A stretch of DNA of 50,021 nt, from contig JBOZIK010000001.1 in the NCBI GenBank assembly GCA_051453625.1, positions 9,749,212 to 9,799,232 of the forward strand. The letters are read 5' to 3'. Position 1 is the stretch's first letter. Every line of letters starts with the position of its first letter. Shown here one piece after another: positions 34,301-45,250 of this stretch. A program made the translations under genes and the position numbers. The notes under the pieces were generated by a model that ran no database searches, was not told the DNA's origin, and saw nothing but the letters and a program-made list of their open reading frames with translations. Source of the DNA: Welwitschia mirabilis. Taxonomy: Eukaryota > Gnetophyta > Gnetopsida > Welwitschiales.

Positions 34301-35030
34301 ATTTAAAATGATTTAAGAAGCATTTCAATAATGAAGCCCTGAATGGATTGCATGTCACAGAACCAAATGGAATACACAACATAAAAATCTTTTAAAAAAT
34401 CCTTTATTACAAAAATTAAGTATATGAAGAATTAACCAACATTTTCCCCAAAAAATTCAAAGTCTAAACCCCTTTTCAAATGAATATAGGATGTATTTAT
34501 ACTTTAATGCAATGGAAATTTTTGAAAATATTATAATAAATGCTATGGCAAACATGACATGGTTGGGAAATGGGTGGAGGATAGATTGTTTTTAAATCAA
34601 ATTAGTTCTTTGAATTATTATCATTTTTTCAAAATTTCTTGTTGTAAGCTTTGTCACTAATTTATAAGACATACTAGTTCTTCACTTCTTAATGCCTATC
34701 TATTAATGGTAGCTCAAAATCTTGTTGATAATCGCTAGGTACCTAATTTGATAATTTGATTAGAGATTGGCCTTTATCATGCTATGATAATTTCTCAACA
34801 GTTTCTTATTTTAATCTTTATTTATGACCAATAGTTAATTATGTCATAGGACTAATGCACTCTGATAAGTATTAACAACTGATTCTTCCTGATCAATTTT
34901 TACTTGTGGAATGAATTACTTCTATTGCTAGGTAATAATATTTTATTTCATCTTTTTCATATTATGATAATCTTCATAAGTTATAAAAACACATTAGATC
35001 CTATCGTAGAGCCATTATAACACATGGTCT
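31341..35030. other. Long unassigned stretch; possible leader and LTR of the gypsy element
   Basis: No protein motif recognised in about 3.7 kb. In a minus-oriented element this is where the 5' leader and 5' LTR would be. The only supporting signal is a minus-strand TATA box with a downstream poly(A) signal near 34.4-34.5 kb. I could not place LTR edges, a primer site or a matching 3' LTR. Confidence 0.35.
34403..34501 (-). promoter_or_regulatory. Candidate minus-strand TATA box and poly(A) signal pair
   Basis: On the minus strand TATAAATA lies at 34501-34494 and AATAAA at 34408-34403, about 90 bases downstream. This is the spacing expected across the R region of an LTR. In AT-rich DNA both can arise by chance. 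Confidence 0.35.
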
Positions 35031-35040
35031 NNNNNNNNNN
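35031..35040. other. Assembly gap, 10 N
   Basis: Ten undetermined bases. The right flank is the G-rich tract. Confidence 0.98.
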
Positions 35041-35102
35041 GAAAGAAATAGAGAGGGGAAAGAGGGGAAAGGTGGGGGGGAGGGGGGTGGGGGGGAGGAG
35101 GT
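35041..35102. repeat. G-rich low-complexity tract
   Basis: Runs of four to seven G separated by A or T (GGGGAAAGAGGGGAAAGG first, then longer G runs). At least four runs lie within 50 bases, so a G-quadruplex is formally possible on the plus strand. It abuts a gap, so base-calling error is likely too. Confidence 0.85.
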
Positions 35103-35842
35103 AAATTTATAAGTGTTAGTCCTTAAGAACCAATTTAATCTCATTAATTAGATGTTCTTAGTAGAAATACTATTTAGTGTAAATAAATTTATCAAAGATA
35201 CATATTGACAAAATTATAGATTAAACATGCTATTAGATGCCGGTGTAAGTTTTCAGATGATGAATGCCTTTTGAAGCAAGAAAGTATTGAAAATATTTGA
35301 AGTTAAGGGATTTTGATCTTATAAAATAAACCTAATCCTATGCTAAAAGTCATCTGCAAATGATAGAAAGTAGCAATATCATTAGAGTATAGGGACTTAT
35401 ATAGGATGATATAGATCACTGTGAATGAGTATAATATTTTAATCAAGGCATCACTTACTAATGGAAAAGGACTGCCATGTTGCTTTAACCATTATACATG
35501 CTTTGCATTGAGAAAAAGAATGGAGGGTAGAAGACAATGTCCATTTTCATGCATTATAGTTAAAGAATAAGAACTAGGATTATTCAAGCAAGCATGTCAC
35601 ATTAGCAATGGAAAAAGTTCTTCTTGTGAGATATGGTAGAAAATTTTATGCATACTAATAGATCCTTAAAGATGCATTAGTTTCCCTTCAATGTATCCTT
35701 TCATGATAATGTTCTGAGTAGCACTAAAAATATCTATGAAATCCTTCATCATATAAATTAAATGATATTCTCTAAGTAATGTAAAAATAGAGAGAAGATG
35801 TAAAATTAAATATAAAACATATAGAACATGAGATAGCAGTTC
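35103..35842. other. Unassigned stretch left of the copia protease relic
   Basis: No recognised motif. In the minus-oriented copia relic to the right, integrase should lie here, but I find no HHCC, SDNG or NGVVER-type block. The copy is probably truncated or too decayed. Confidence 0.35.
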
Positions 35843-36880
35843 CTATGAGAGAGAAGGTAATTGAAAAGAAAATAAATCATGTTCTTCTACAGTAACTGAA
35901 ACTCTATCTGCCAAGTAAATGTAACTAAGTTGTGTTATGAAATCATCAAAATAATCATGCTTATATGTCATATGTTTGTTTTCACTAGTATCTAGAATCC
36001 AGGATTCATCATGAGGTATGTTTCCATTCATACATGAAAAATCACGAATTTGAAACATGATATTTGATTTATACTATTTAGTATTGTTTTAAATAACTAG
36101 AGTCATTAGTAACTAGATTTACCTTAGGAGTGGAATTGATTTTATTTAATGTATCTAATAATAATTAGTAATATGATCTTATCTTTCATAATGTAGACAT
36201 GAATACATGTTTTTTTAAGAGTAGAATTATTCCAATATGATTTCTTCTTTGGTTGAGACTGATGATGTTGATAAGGAGGATTTGATTACTACTTTTAGGA
36301 CGATTTATCATTATTATAATATTTGATATTAAAAGGCTATTTGCTTAAAGAATTCTTATTTGGACATAATCTGTTAAATAGATGTGACACTTTGGAGGTG
36401 GCTTTAAAGGGTGAGGTGTTGGCATAATTAAACTCTACTTCATTAGTAATAATATTTTTATCGAGTGTATAAAAGCTTATTTGTGTTTGTTTCCTACTAC
36501 CATCTAGTAACATCATGTAGCTATGTATAGATGAAATCATCAAAGAACATATAACCAAGTTGACATAATATATGCAACTATGGTTATGTGGGTTAGTTCT
36601 AGTAACATTTACCTTAATATGAGGAATTTATGCAATTAGTTATTACATCTTTCCTTTCTTATAGTGCAAGTTATTCATGCTTGTTATGATATTGACACTC
36701 TCCAAGTTATGCTTTGATTTTAATGTATCCCACAATGTGATGACATTGCTACAGACGATCTTACTATGATCTACAAACTTCTCATGCTATGAAGCCATAG
36801 ATTTTCCCACTATTTTTGCCAACTTGCTATCAATAGGCTTCCAAGAATTTTCTTTCTCGAAAGGTTAAAAAGGAACATGC
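35843..36880 (-). pseudogene. Ty1/copia gag-protease relic
   Basis: Minus-strand gag reads from the right: KPIDSKLAKIVGKSMAS, then WDTLKSKHNLESVNIITSMN, a capsid (UBN2-like) block. The open frame 36337-36558 follows (LLDGSRKQTQISFYTLDKN, then VEFNYANTSPFKATSKVSHLF), normally just before the zinc knuckle, which is lost. Protease appears in frame 35843-36058: DESWILDTSENKHMTYKHD, where the DTG(A/S) active site is altered to DTS, then YIYLADRVSVTVE. Integrase and RT are missing to the left. It lies directly inside the primer site next to LTR family F. Confidence 0.8.
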
Positions 36881-36885
36881 ACTTT

Positions 36886-36897
36886 GTTGCAATACCA
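36886..36897 (-). promoter_or_regulatory. Candidate primer-binding site of the minus-strand copia relic
   Basis: The minus strand reads TGGTATTGCAAC, eight of twelve positions matching TGGTATCAGAGC. It starts three bases inside the family-F edge at 36901, and gag follows, which supports minus orientation of this copy. Confidence 0.55.
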
Positions 36898-36900
36898 ATT

Positions 36901-37282
36901 TGTTATATTTTAATAGTGTAATTGACGATGTTTTATAGGAATAAGAATTTAATTTCATCATTTTAAGGAACTTTGTTATGAAGTAATATAATAACTCAAT
37001 TATGATCTTAATTTATATATTTTCATTCATAAGAGCANNNNNNNNNNAAAGTTGAAGCAAAGATTGGAAGAAAAGCTCAAATAATTGGATGTCATTCCTT
37101 CTGTTATTCCCACGACATAGATCACAATGACACTATAACAAAGCTATTGGGCTACTAACTAGGTGATGTTGTGATGAGGCTGACTTGACAATTTGAAGTG
37201 GTTGTCATATCCTATGTCATTCACATAACACAGGGGATGACATGCCCATTATAGTTCAAATTCATATCCTATGATTTTCATT
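36901..37282 (-). repeat. LTR-like repeat family F, copy 2 (truncated)
   Basis: It starts TGTTATATTTTAATAGTGTA on the plus strand and follows copy 1 (3098 onward) through ACACAGG and GATGACATGCCC phrases to about 37282. There it is cut by the family-B-like LTR. The gap at 37038-37047 replaces what in copy 1 is about 18 bases. Strand is taken from the adjoining gag and primer site. Confidence 0.65.
37038..37047. other. Assembly gap, 10 N
   Basis: Ten undetermined bases inside family-F copy 2. Comparison with copy 1 suggests that about 18 bases are missing. Confidence 0.98.
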
Positions 37283-38515
37283 TACAAAAACATAAAATAG
37301 AGAAAAATATATGGCATTTAATTAAATAGATGAATTAAAAATAAATTTACATACCAAAACTTATTTTAACTCATACTTTAAACATTGTTATAATAAGATT
37401 TAATTTAGTTCTGAGTATACATGTTGGGGATCAATGTAAGCTTAGATGAGAGGGATGAATGAGTTCAACCAAATAAAATTTAGATGAATAAAAAGCACAA
37501 TGTAAAACCTTATCAAATAACATGGTTCCCCAACTTGAATATGTCCACACAGAGATGGTATCTTCTACTTACACCTCCAAATATTCTTAACCTACAAGAA
37601 ATAGTGGTTTTTTGGTGCACCACTAACATTACAAGAAATGAAAGTCTCTTACAAGGTAGCACTCTCTTGGGAATAGTAGTTTTCACAGGTGCACTATAAA
37701 CCTTTACAATAATGAGAGTCTCTTCGTAAGATATCACTCTTTCCCTACAAGGGAATAATGGTTTTCTAGCTAATCAATAACCTTACATTTAACAAATGCC
37801 TAAAAGCACAATAACCAATACACACCCCTACAAGTGTTGCCTTACAAAGTATTTGATATTTTAAGAAATGAACTCTATAATATATTCGACAATAAGATAG
37901 TCCACAATATAATACAGAAAAATATACGGTATTTAATTAAATAAATGAACTAAGAACAAATTTATGTATTAAAACTTATTTTAATTCATACCTTAAACAT
38001 TGTTATGATAAGATTTAATTTAATTTTAAGTTTACATGTTTAGGATTAATTTGAACTTAGAGAGAAGGGGTGAATGAGTTCCACCAAATAAAAATTAAAC
38101 TTAACTACAATAAAAATCACAATGAAAAACCTTACTAAATAACATGATTTACTAACTTGGGTATGTTCACACATAGAGGGTAGGTTCTACTCACACCTCC
38201 AGGTATTCTTGACTTACAAAAAATAGTGCTTTTTTGGTAAAACACCAACATTATAGCAAATGAAAGTCTCTTTGCAAGGTAATACTCTCTTCCCCTCAAG
38301 GGAATAGTGGTTTTCACAGGTGCATCATGAACCTTTACAATAATAAGAGTCTCTTTATAAGATAGCACTCTCTCCTCTATAAGAAAATAGTGGTTTTCTG
38401 AATAACCAATAACATTACATTCAAAAAGTGCCTAAAATAGCCAATGCACACCCTTATAAGTGTTGCCTTATAAAGTATTTGATATTCGAAGAAATGGACT
38501 CTATAATAGTATTCA
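37283..38515. repeat. 617-bp tandem duplication of the LTR end
   Basis: GGCATTTAATTAAATAGATG at 37311 recurs as GGTATTTAATTAAATAAATG at 37928, an offset of 617. Matching order continues through GTTATAATAAGATTTAATTT, the GAATGAGTT phrase, ACACAGAG, and the GAAAGTCTCTT and GAATAGTGGTTTTC phrases. The units have diverged, so the duplication is old. Confidence 0.85.
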
Positions 38516-39310
38516 ACAATAAGATATTCCACAATATAAACTAAGGAATATGACACCACAACAAGCTTGAAGATGTAAGCCCCTTGAAGTTTTTGTTATT
38601 GTTATGAGTATGAATGAAGAATGAAGTAATGAAGATCCAAATCCAAGAGATCAAAACAATGCTAGCTCCTTGCTAATGAATCTTTTGATTTCTTCATGAA
38701 AAGTTCCCTTTACTCATTCTTTCTAAGATCTATAAATCCTTTGATTTAATAAAGTGCAAAAATTTATTCTTTATTTCAGAATATTAATGCTTTATAAAGT
38801 TAAGGAAGATCTAGCCATTTGAGCTTGAAAGGTAGTCATTTGATTTTATAACCATTGTGTAAGGTATAGCCAATGTTTATGCTTTGGGCATGTAACTTTG
38901 CTTTTAATCAACATGAACTTTAGTCCAAGACATCTTAAAATTTTGTAGATGTCTTCACTTTTATAGACATATTTAGTAAATGTGCTTAGATTCTAATAAA
39001 TTTTGCATTATAGTATCCTAGACCTTTGTGATCATGATTCCATAATGTAAAAGTTCATAGCTTACTCAAAATGTAAGATATTAGTCAAAAATTAAATTAA
39101 CTCTATTACCTATTTCAGCTTAGTACATTCAAGATGTCTTCACTTTTTCAGATGTCTTCATATAACTGATTTTGCAATTTCGCCTCTGATGCTTTTTGTA
39201 AGATGTTATCTTTGAAGATCCATCATGATCAAGTATATTATCAAGGTTTGATATTCCTGTAATGACTTGTCTACATAATGACACAAAAAATTTGATAGGT
39301 GAAATCATTA
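37283..39310 (-). mobile_element. Family-B LTR, third copy, inverted and internally duplicated
   Basis: Read on the minus strand from 39310, it follows the family-B LTR. A TTTTTTGTGTCATTATGTAG phrase matches near 10230, followed by ACAAAAAGC, GAAGACATCT motifs near 39130 and 38950, the CACTATT / TACCTTG array, a GTGTGAACATACCC phrase and the CACCCCTTCTCTCTAAG end. The last part of the LTR occurs twice in tandem (37283-37895 and 37900-38515). Its start lies in or at the N gap, so it could be a solo LTR or the edge of a longer element. Confidence 0.78.
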
Positions 39311-39926
39311 NNNNNNNNNNNNNNNNNNNNNNNNNNNNNNNNNNNNNNNNNNNNNNNNNNNNNNNNNNNNNNNNNNNNNNNNNNNNNNNNNNNNNNNNNN
39401 NNNNNNNNNNNNNNNNNNNNNNNNNNNNNNNNNNNNNNNNNNNNNNNNNNNNNNNNNNNNNNNNNNNNNNNNNNNNNNNNNNNNNNNNNNNNNNNNNNNN
39501 NNNNNNNNNNNNNNNNNNNNNNNNNNNNNNNNNNNNNNNNNNNNNNNNNNNNNNNNNNNNNNNNNNNNNNNNNNNNNNNNNNNNNNNNNNNNNNNNNNNN
39601 NNNNNNNNNNNNNNNNNNNNNNNNNNNNNNNNNNNNNNNNNNNNNNNNNNNNNNNNNNNNNNNNNNNNNNNNNNNNNNNNNNNNNNNNNNNNNNNNNNNN
39701 NNNNNNNNNNNNNNNNNNNNNNNNNNNNNNNNNNNNNNNNNNNNNNNNNNNNNNNNNNNNNNNNNNNNNNNNNNNNNNNNNNNNNNNNNNNNNNNNNNNN
39801 NNNNNNNNNNNNNNNNNNNNNNNNNNNNNNNNNNNNNNNNNNNNNNNNNNNNNNNNNNNNNNNNNNNNNNNNNNNNNNNNNNNNNNNNNNNNNNNNNNNN
39901 NNNNNNNNNNNNNNNNNNNNNNNNNN
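39311..39926. other. Assembly gap, 616 N
   Basis: Undetermined bases. Long frames apparently spanning it are artefacts. Confidence 0.99.
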
Positions 39927-41439
39927 CTAACTTATTTACTAGTAAAATAGACCATCAAATATTAATTATGAATATATTCCATGTAGTAGATCTAAGCCAA
40001 AATAAATCATGACTTTGGTGGTATAAAAAATATCCACTTATGGCTTAACTATACTCATGAAAATATGAATATCTATGTTTGTATATACCATTTATTCATC
40101 CCTAATGCCATGTTATAATTACATAGATTCTAATCTTCTAGAACTAATAGACTTAAGACACTTCCATATTGGTTATTTAATTGTTATAAGTAGTGCCTAG
40201 TAGGGACATATATCATTTCCATAATTTATCATGATATTATGAAGACCTTCAATCTATATAATATGTATATTTTCCACTACACATAAAGTATTTCATTCCT
40301 ATGATAGTAATGTGTATCATGGAGGTCTTCGTCATATAGAATATTTATCTTTTTAATATGATATGTTTTAATATTTTGTCTTTTTCTTTTTTTTTTTTGA
40401 GCTAAGTCATATGTAACATAAATGGATTTATCTTATACAATATTTACCTTTCTTATAAGAATAGAGTTCTTTGATATATAGTGTGTATGTTCTTCATAAA
40501 AGTGGAATTCTTTAATAATATGTGTTCTCCTCACATGATGGTGATTTTTTTAACTTTTTTTTTTTTTTTTCCAATTTCTCTTCTCTCTTCCTCTTTTTCC
40601 TCCACTCCAAACTATTACTCTTGCTTTCTTTTTCTCTCTTTCTATTTATCTCCCCTCTTCCTTAAAAGTATGACATCCTTTATATGGAGGTTTTTGTATA
40701 TACATATGTTTGTTCCACATGGCATAAATAATCTAGAAGTTTAAATATGTAATTTTCATCCTTCTCATGGAAATGAATAGATATCATGAAGAGCTATGGT
40801 AGTCTTTAGATATACCTTTGAAGTATAAAATCTCATATTAAAGAGATTCTTTTGAATCTGTCTAAGAACATAATCACTTCAAAAGTGATATAAAATATTA
40901 AGCATGCTGTGAAATACAAAAAATGAAACATTTACTTAATAATTCATTTATTAAATTAGTCCATAATCAAATAAATAGTAAAAGCTACCTAAAAGATTAA
41001 ACTTTTACACAACAAACTAAGTGACCCACATACTTACCATTACTTTATATTTTAGATAAGAATAAATTCTATAATTGAACATTGTCAATATTTTATCTTT
41101 AAGTGAAACCAAATTTAAATTATTTATTTATATATTTTTTATTACTTATAGTTTTAGGTCAATGAAAAAGGGACAAATTCATTCCTGAAAGAGTAGATTC
41201 ATGAAACATTTTAAGTATTTAATCATTAAGTTTAAAAGAATGATTATACTTCAATCTTAAGATCTTGATGAAACCATGAAGAAACACTTTTAGCACTTGA
41301 AAAAATATAATCCACTTAGATACAAATTTGTTAAAAGCATTGTGATGCTTTAAATCATATAGTAGAACTAAGTTATTAGTTTTTGTGGTGCACATGGTTA
41401 AAGTTTAGATATATCATATCAAGGATCTCTCTAAAGGGT
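39927..41439. other. AT-rich stretch without a recognised gene
   Basis: No supported gene. It contains poly(T) runs (about 40388-40398 and 40556-40570) followed by a CT-rich tract to about 40660. There are also loosely repeated phrases of about 100 bases around 40230-40480 (ATCATG, GAAGACCTTC / GGAGGTCTTCG, ATAGAATATT). A frame at 40481-40744 translates the poly(T)/CT tract as Phe, Leu and Ser, and I do not take it as a protein. Confidence 0.45.
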
Positions 41440-42300
41440 AATTACTAGTTCCCTATGATTTAATTTTTATTAGTCTCAATTAAGTCTACATCTTCTAATT
41501 CATCCATGGGATTCTCCCTTAGTGCATTGAATAGTTTTAAATTTATATCCATATTTCAAATGACATACTTATGACTTCATTTTTATAGTTTATTAGAGCA
41601 TTGGAGGTGGTTAAAAGTGGTCTTCCTAAGATAGGGGAAAATCCTTTGGATTATCTTCTATCTCTAAAACTACAAAGTTTACTAGGTAGTAAGATTTATC
41701 TACTTGTACCAAGATATCTTCTATTATTACTATGATTATATTGGTTGATTGATTAGTAAAATATAAGATCATTTTGGTTTTCTTTAGTCCTTTCAATTTT
41801 AGTGCTTTACATAATGAAGAAATAATTAAGTTCATGCTAGGCTCTAACTCTAGCAAGACTGTATCTAACTTATAGTTTTTTATATGACATGAAATTGTTA
41901 ACAAAATAGGGCTTCTAAGCTTTGATGGAAGTTTTTTTTAAACTATAGAACTTGTTTGTTAATCTAAGAAATATTTCCTCTTAACTTTCATTATGAACAT
42001 TTATTTAAGAAACATAGCATTAGATGGAACTTACTTGATGACATCTAAAAGTGGAATGATTATTTTTTCTTTAAAAATATTTAGGTATTATTTCTTGAGT
42101 TATTTTTTTTCTAATGATACAAGACACTTGAGAAATGTAGTCTTTTATAATTCTATACTTTATCTTTCTTAATTTTTATCGTGTCCTTAAGTAATGGGTC
42201 ATATGTATAAGGGTCTTATCTAGATGGTTAGATGTGTTCATTTCTCTAGATATCATTTTCAAATGAGATAGCATTAACTCTCTTTACTACTGCTAGTTTA
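41440..42300 (-). pseudogene. Second gypsy protease relic
   Basis: The open frame 41626-41904 reads ISCHIKNYKLDTVLLELEPS, then MNLIISSLCKALKLKG and IIEDILVQVDKSYYLVNFVV. This aligns with the Athila-type protease (LLDLGASVNLLP, then VEDVLVQVDKFYFPVDFVVLD). Here too the active-site Asp-Leu-Gly is replaced (LLELEPSMNLI). Beyond the frame, ILGRPLLTT-like residues and a GEIVFNIF-like block continue to about 41440. RT is not seen further left, so the copy is 3'-truncated. Confidence 0.78.
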
Positions 42301-42315
42301 TTAGTAGAATTTACA

Positions 42316-42415
42316 NNNNNNNNNNNNNNNNNNNNNNNNNNNNNNNNNNNNNNNNNNNNNNNNNNNNNNNNNNNNNNNNNNNNNNNNNNNNNNNNNNNNN
42401 NNNNNNNNNNNNNNN
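42316..42415. other. Assembly gap, 100 N, probably spurious
   Basis: CTAGTTTATTAGTAGAATTT, continuing ACA, ends the left contig and begins the right contig. The two contigs probably overlap, and no real sequence may be missing. Confidence 0.97.
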
Positions 42416-42419
42416 TACT

Positions 42420-43760
42420 AATTCTAGTTTATTAGTAGAATTTACACCCTTTGGTTTAGGAATAAGTTTGGTTATAAGCTTATCCTTTTCTCTCTAATTA
42501 ATTTTAGTTAATATGTTGGTTGTAGTTTAAGAAAGTTAGTTCATTCCTTGTTATAGATATTAAATAGTTTCAGTATTTTAGTTATTAATTTTATCTTTAT
42601 TATTATAGTTGTCTAATTGATAATCCATGGATTGTTTTAAATTGCATTTTAATGGTCTATTATAAGATTGCATGGATGATTATGAAGTACATGCTTCATT
42701 TTATGGAGCTTTTCATGAAAACATAAGGTGATTTCTCTAATTCGGGATGTACAAATATCTAAAAGAGAATGATAGTTTCTATTATTATTATTGTTATTTT
42801 TTCATTATATTGAAAAGGACCTTTTAGCTTGTATAATATTAATCTATTTTGTTACTAACTCTTTATAAAGTGGAATAAAGTAATAATTACTAGTTTCATG
42901 TTCATCATAAGCACATGTAGCACATGTATCTCCATCACTAGCTACTTTGGCTTTAGATGCCTCATGATTATATAACCTTTTAGTGATGTGGTCTAGTTTC
43001 TTGAGTAAGATTGTTTTCTCATCCAATTTATACATCACTCATCTTATGGCTTGAGAGTCTTATTTAGCTACTTTAGTATTTCTAGTAGGTTTATCCTAAT
43101 TTTGAGAGCTCTTAACTCTGTCTTCCAAAGTTTCTCATGCTTCATCTAACTCCTTAGATCTGAAATTTTTGCCACTTATCATGTCTATGATATTCTGTTA
43201 TTGTGAAATTACTTCTTTACATAAGAATCTAAATTATATCTAAGCCTTAAAATCATAATATGAATATCTCATTAATAGATATTTAAAGCACTTGAAGGTA
43301 TTGTAAAAAGAATCTTTGTCTTGTTTATATAATTCTACACTTTTTATTCAAAGTTCATTGGTTTATGTGTGGGGAAGTATTTTTTTTTTCAGAACTCATA
43401 TGTGGAAGTCTTGTAACTAATAATTTTCTTTTTCTTTTAAATATAAGGGAAAAAGTTTCATTCAAAGTACTTCATCTAGATCTCCTACGGTTGAAGCTAA
43501 GATTTAAATTATCTTAAGTGTTTATAAGAATCTTTAGAATTTAGGTCATAAAATTTGGATAATAATTTGATGATAAATGCTTTTATTTCAATTATTTTGG
43601 TTTATGGGAATAAAACCATTTAAGGAAATGTTTCATTTTTATTCTCTCATAAGAACTACATAGGTACTTTAAAGATTCCAAGAACTTATAAAATATTTCA
43701 AAGGTAAGTTTGAGTGAGAATAGGTTTTGAAAAATAATTAAAAAAAAGATTCACTTTGTT
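42420..43760 (-). pseudogene. Second gypsy gag relic
   Basis: From right to left the minus strand shows a capsid region with MKLFPYI-, KEKENY- and LQDFHI-type blocks (about 43490-43400), equivalent to LFPFSLKDKAKxWL. Then come YINKTKILF and a FLCKEVISQ-NIIDMISGKNF block, like FYxGL...VVDAASGG. The open frame 42844-43038 ends with DTCATCAYDEHETSNYYF, a knuckle-like Cys/His cluster with its last Cys replaced. Stops break all blocks. It joins the protease relic to the left across the suspect gap, as one minus-oriented element. Confidence 0.72.
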
Positions 43761-44209
43761 AGATATCTGTTTGTGAAAATTAAGAATAACATCTCATAAG
43801 GGGATCTATCATGCAAACCTTCATTTATTAAATATATATTATACATTTAATAAAAGTACAAGTAATGAAGATGTTACTTATTATAATGAAATGTAGAAAG
43901 ATATTAGGATAACATGAAGATGTCAAACACTAACATATAAATCATCTAAATCCTACAAAACATTAAAGGAATAAGTATAAGAAAGAAATATGAAATAATG
44001 TTTAGAAAACACTATTGCATAGCTAGCAATCCTACTTAAGTCAAAGATGTAAAAGTAAAGTAAATCTAATCATAGACCAAAGTGCATTTCCCAATGATGC
44101 AATCACTATAAAGAATATAATATCATAGATCAAAGTGAAGAAAACATGATAGATGTCACATGAGTCAATCATTCATACCCAAGAAGAAAAAAAGGATACT
44201 AATAACTTT
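43761..44209. other. Unassigned stretch with a purine tract
   Basis: AT-rich, with no gene. AAGAAGAAAAAAAGGA near 44181-44196 is purine-rich and precedes the inverted family-A LTR by about 14 bases, so it might be a decayed polypurine tract. Confidence 0.35.
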
Positions 44210-44704
44210 ATTATTAATACATAAAAATTGACATTATGATTAAGTTAAATAATCAATTTTATCTTAATAAAAGACATTGATATAATTGATTTTACCATAA
44301 AAACATTTCTTGTACTAGTTTTCATATTAAATTTACACTTGACTATTTTCGCATTAAATTTTTAGGTTACTTAAGATCAATTGAAGGACATGTCATAGAT
44401 CTATGATCATTAGAGTTAAAATGCCAGCACTGCTAGCTAGGACTATGAGTGTTGCTGGCCTGTGTGCTTAAAATACCTTTAAACTCATGTCCTTAACATG
44501 TCATAAGAGGATAGACAAAATGTAGTTGTGGGCATAATCAAATTCCACATCACAAATTAATTGCATTCCTATTGATACATGGCATTGATGACAAGGATTC
44601 ATAGAGTGACATTTGGCAGGGCTGATTAGGATGATAGTGGAGACACATGATGTAGTCAGTGATGGGCAGTAGCTATAGAACTCTAGAGCTAAGTGGTGGC
44701 ATCG

Positions 44705-44893
44705 TCATAAGAATCTTCACCAAGTGGAAGAAAAGACAAACCATTCTACCAAATGCTAAATGATGAAGATTCTACCTAATACTATGGGACAAATTCTTAT
44801 CTACCTAATATTACAAGACAACCTCTATCAAATGCTACAAGACAAAATCTATCTTACCAAATGCTAAATGATGAAGATTCTACCTAACGCTAT
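44705..44893. repeat. Short tandem array in the third family-A LTR
   Basis: Units built on GATGAAGATTCTACCTAATR, the reverse complement of the array at 8715-8985, repeat five to six times up to the 10-N gap. Confidence 0.8.
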
Positions 44894-44903
44894 NNNNNNN
44901 NNN
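44894..44903. other. Assembly gap, 10 N
   Basis: Ten undetermined bases interrupting the tandem array, a likely place for assembly failure. Confidence 0.98.
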
Positions 44904-45250
44904 ACTTGTAATAACCCCTCACCCCATCTCTCCCTATGACAGGGCCTTGAACCCTTTGTTGTATTCATCTTTTCCATAGCAAAATTGTAGCAATTTAAAG
45001 TATCGACTTGTAATGGATTTCTAGGTGACTCTTTAGGGGGAGTGAGCTAGCCTTCAAGGATTTCTTGAGAAGCTCTTATGCTTTCTTCTTTCTTTACTAT
45101 AAAGTTGTTCTTATTTTGTAATACAAAAGTTGTTTTTCTTTGATCTTGATTCATGAGTAATATCATACTTGGGATGCTTAGATAGTTTCTTTAGCAATTA
45201 AGTTAATTTTAGTTGTATGATTCCACTTTTATCACTTAGTTTTTTAATTT

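Larger units (their letters stand above)
44210..45250 (+). repeat. Family-A LTR, third copy, inverted
   Basis: Plus-strand reading follows the minus-strand family-A LTR. An ATAAAAATTGACATT start is followed by ACATTGATATAATTGATTTT, the degenerate short array (GATGAAGATTCTACCTAATA at about 44764, repeated), GGGAGTGAGCTAGCCTTCAA and TTGTAATACAAAAGTTGTTT. Similarity fades after about 45250 and the right edge is not fixed. It is more divergent than the other two copies and may be a sister subfamily. Confidence 0.7.

Noticed and set aside
24177-35030. Search for a pair of LTRs bounding the Athila-like relic
   Set aside because: Comparing 24.2-26.2 kb with 31.4-35.0 kb by eye gave only short AT-rich resemblances, not a direct repeat.
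40481-40744. 87-codon frame rich in Phe, Leu and Ser
   Set aside because: It translates a poly(T)/CT low-complexity tract, so hydrophobicity is a base-composition effect.
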